Assembly (NCBI GenBank): GCA_028712345.1
Contig: JAQTQF010000099.1
Location: 1-6,810 of the forward strand
Direction: 5' to 3'
Length of the DNA: 6,810 nt
Origin: Phycisphaerae bacterium
GTDB lineage: Bacteria; Planctomycetota; Phycisphaerae; Sedimentisphaerales; UBA12454
Positions 6,344 to 6,810 of this stretch are shown here, in pieces; positions within the stretch are counted from its first letter, which is position 1, and the number at the start of each line of letters is the position of its first letter. The translations under genes and the position numbers were made by a program. A model generated the notes under the pieces. It was given only the letters and a program-made list of their open reading frames with translations, searched no databases and was not told the origin of the DNA.

Positions 6344-6381
6344 CCACTCGACCCTTGGCCGATTCCAAAACTAAAAACTCT

Positions 6382-6810
6382 TTACAGATTTTCCTGATAC
6401 CAGCCGATTGCTTTTTTAATACCTTCTTCAAATGAAACGAAAGGCTCATATCCAATCAGCTCTCTGGCCCGCGTTACATCCGCAAGCGAATGTTTAATAT
6501 CTCCCGGCCGCGGCGGCGCGTAAACAGGCTTAATGTTCTCTTTACCCATAAGCTTGCTTATCGTATTTACAACGGTATTTACCGTAACCGCATTTTTCGT
6601 TGAGATATTTATCGCCTCTCCGTGCATCTCTTTGGCATTTGCCGCAAGCCAGTTAGCCTGGGTTACATTTTCAATATATGTAAAACCGCGCGACTGCTCG
6701 CCGTCGTCAAAAATTTTGGGCGATTGATTTCGCAATAGCGCACTGACAAACAGCGGTATCGCAGCAGCATATTGACTGGTCGGGTCCTGTCTTGGCCCAA
6801 ACACATTATA
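6382..6810 (-). CDS. NAD-dependent nucleotide-sugar 4-epimerase (SDR), C-terminal 142 codons (partial, cut by right window edge)
   Basis: The visible frame begins YNVFGPRQDPTSQYAAAIP at the window edge and ends at TAA (6384-6382). These are the C-terminal motifs of extended-SDR epimerases: NVFGPRQDP (2-10), AAAIPLFVSALL, then FDDGEQSRGFTYIENVTQANWLAA (substrate loop and the D/E-V-A-like segment), and finally RPGDIKHSLADVTRARELIGYEP (101-123). QDP-x-x-x-YAA-x-IP with DIKHSLAD resembles WbpP-type UDP-GlcNAc/UDP-GalNAc 4-epimerases more than GalE. The Rossmann motif and catalytic Tyr-x-x-x-Lys lie outside the window, so activity cannot be judged. A GTG at 6804-6802 within NVFG is an internal codon, not a start. 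The gene is 130 bp upstream of wbpA on the same strand, so it belongs to the same locus and perhaps the same transcript. UDP-glucuronate 4-epimerase or a decarboxylase-like SDR are less likely alternatives. Confidence 0.85.
   Translation of the reverse strand, partial: YNVFGPRQDPTSQYAAAIPLFVSALLRNQSPKIFDDGEQSRGFTYIENVTQANWLAANAKEMHGEAINISTKNAVTVNTVVNTISKLMGKENIKPVYAPPRPGDIKHSLADVTRARELIGYEPFVSFEEGIKKAIGWYQENL

Larger units (their letters stand above)
6252..6381. other. Intergenic gap between the epimerase gene and wbpA
   Basis: At 130 bp this is the largest non-coding stretch and the only plausible internal promoter or processing region. It holds the REP-like repeat (6309-6343), a pyrimidine-rich stretch on the plus strand at about 6263-6290, an 8-base direct repeat CTTTTGTC (6281-6288 and 6304-6311), and the wbpA ribosome binding site. 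I found no convincing -35/-10 pair on the minus strand and no hairpin followed by a T run. Whether wbpA has its own promoter or is read through from the epimerase gene cannot be settled by eye. Confidence 0.6.

Noticed and set aside
6252..6381. Sigma-70-type promoter for wbpA on the minus strand.
   Set aside because: Candidates such as TTGCTC or TTGGAA have no good TATAAT-like partner at 16-18 bp. A promoter may exist but is not supported by the sequence.
6382..6804. A self-contained 140-residue protein starting at GTG 6804.
   Set aside because: The GTG is the Val of the conserved NVFG motif, and the frame stays open to the window edge, so this is the end of a longer gene.

Overview
The window is a tightly packed block of nucleotide-sugar biosynthesis genes, all on the minus strand and so transcribed from high to low coordinates. 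It looks like the precursor-supply part of a bacterial surface polysaccharide locus (O-antigen, capsule or exopolysaccharide). The genes are ordinary bacterial types with Shine-Dalgarno sites, one GTG start, one TTG start and ATGA overlaps. Base composition looks moderate to slightly AT-leaning by eye. The lineage cannot be fixed. A short dispersed repeat at about 6309-6343 is of a kind I associate with environmental and metagenomic genomes (for example Planctomycetes/Phycisphaerae, Chloroflexi, Bacteroidetes-Ignavibacteria relatives), but that is only a weak hint.

Layout in transcription order. (1) 6810-6382: C-terminal 142 codons of an SDR-family nucleotide-sugar epimerase, resembling WbpP-type UDP-GlcNAc 4-epimerases, cut by the window edge. 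(2) 6381-6252: the only sizeable intergenic gap (130 bp), holding the repeat. (3) 6251-2184: wbpA, wbpB (wlbA), wbpD (wlbB) and wbpE (wlbC), in the order known from Pseudomonas and Bordetella. Together they should turn UDP-GlcNAc into UDP-2,3-diacetamido-2,3-dideoxy-glucuronic acid by C6 oxidation, C3 oxidation, C3 transamination and N-acetylation. (4) 2187-236: gmd and fcl, which convert GDP-mannose to GDP-L-fucose. (5) 217-1: the first 72 codons of ugd (UDP-glucose 6-dehydrogenase, GTG start), running off the left edge.

The genes from wbpA to ugd are separated by 44, 9 and 4 bp, two 4-bp overlaps and 18 bp, so they are probably one transcript feeding three products: a diacetamido uronic acid, L-fucose and glucuronic acid. 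No glycosyltransferase, flippase, polymerase or export gene is visible. No clearly new system is present. The points most worth a second look are the repeat with two competing hairpins, the unresolved stereochemistry of the amino-uronic acid (an epimerase next to wbpA, and no WbpI/WlbD C2-epimerase in view), and a C-terminal tail on the acetyltransferase.
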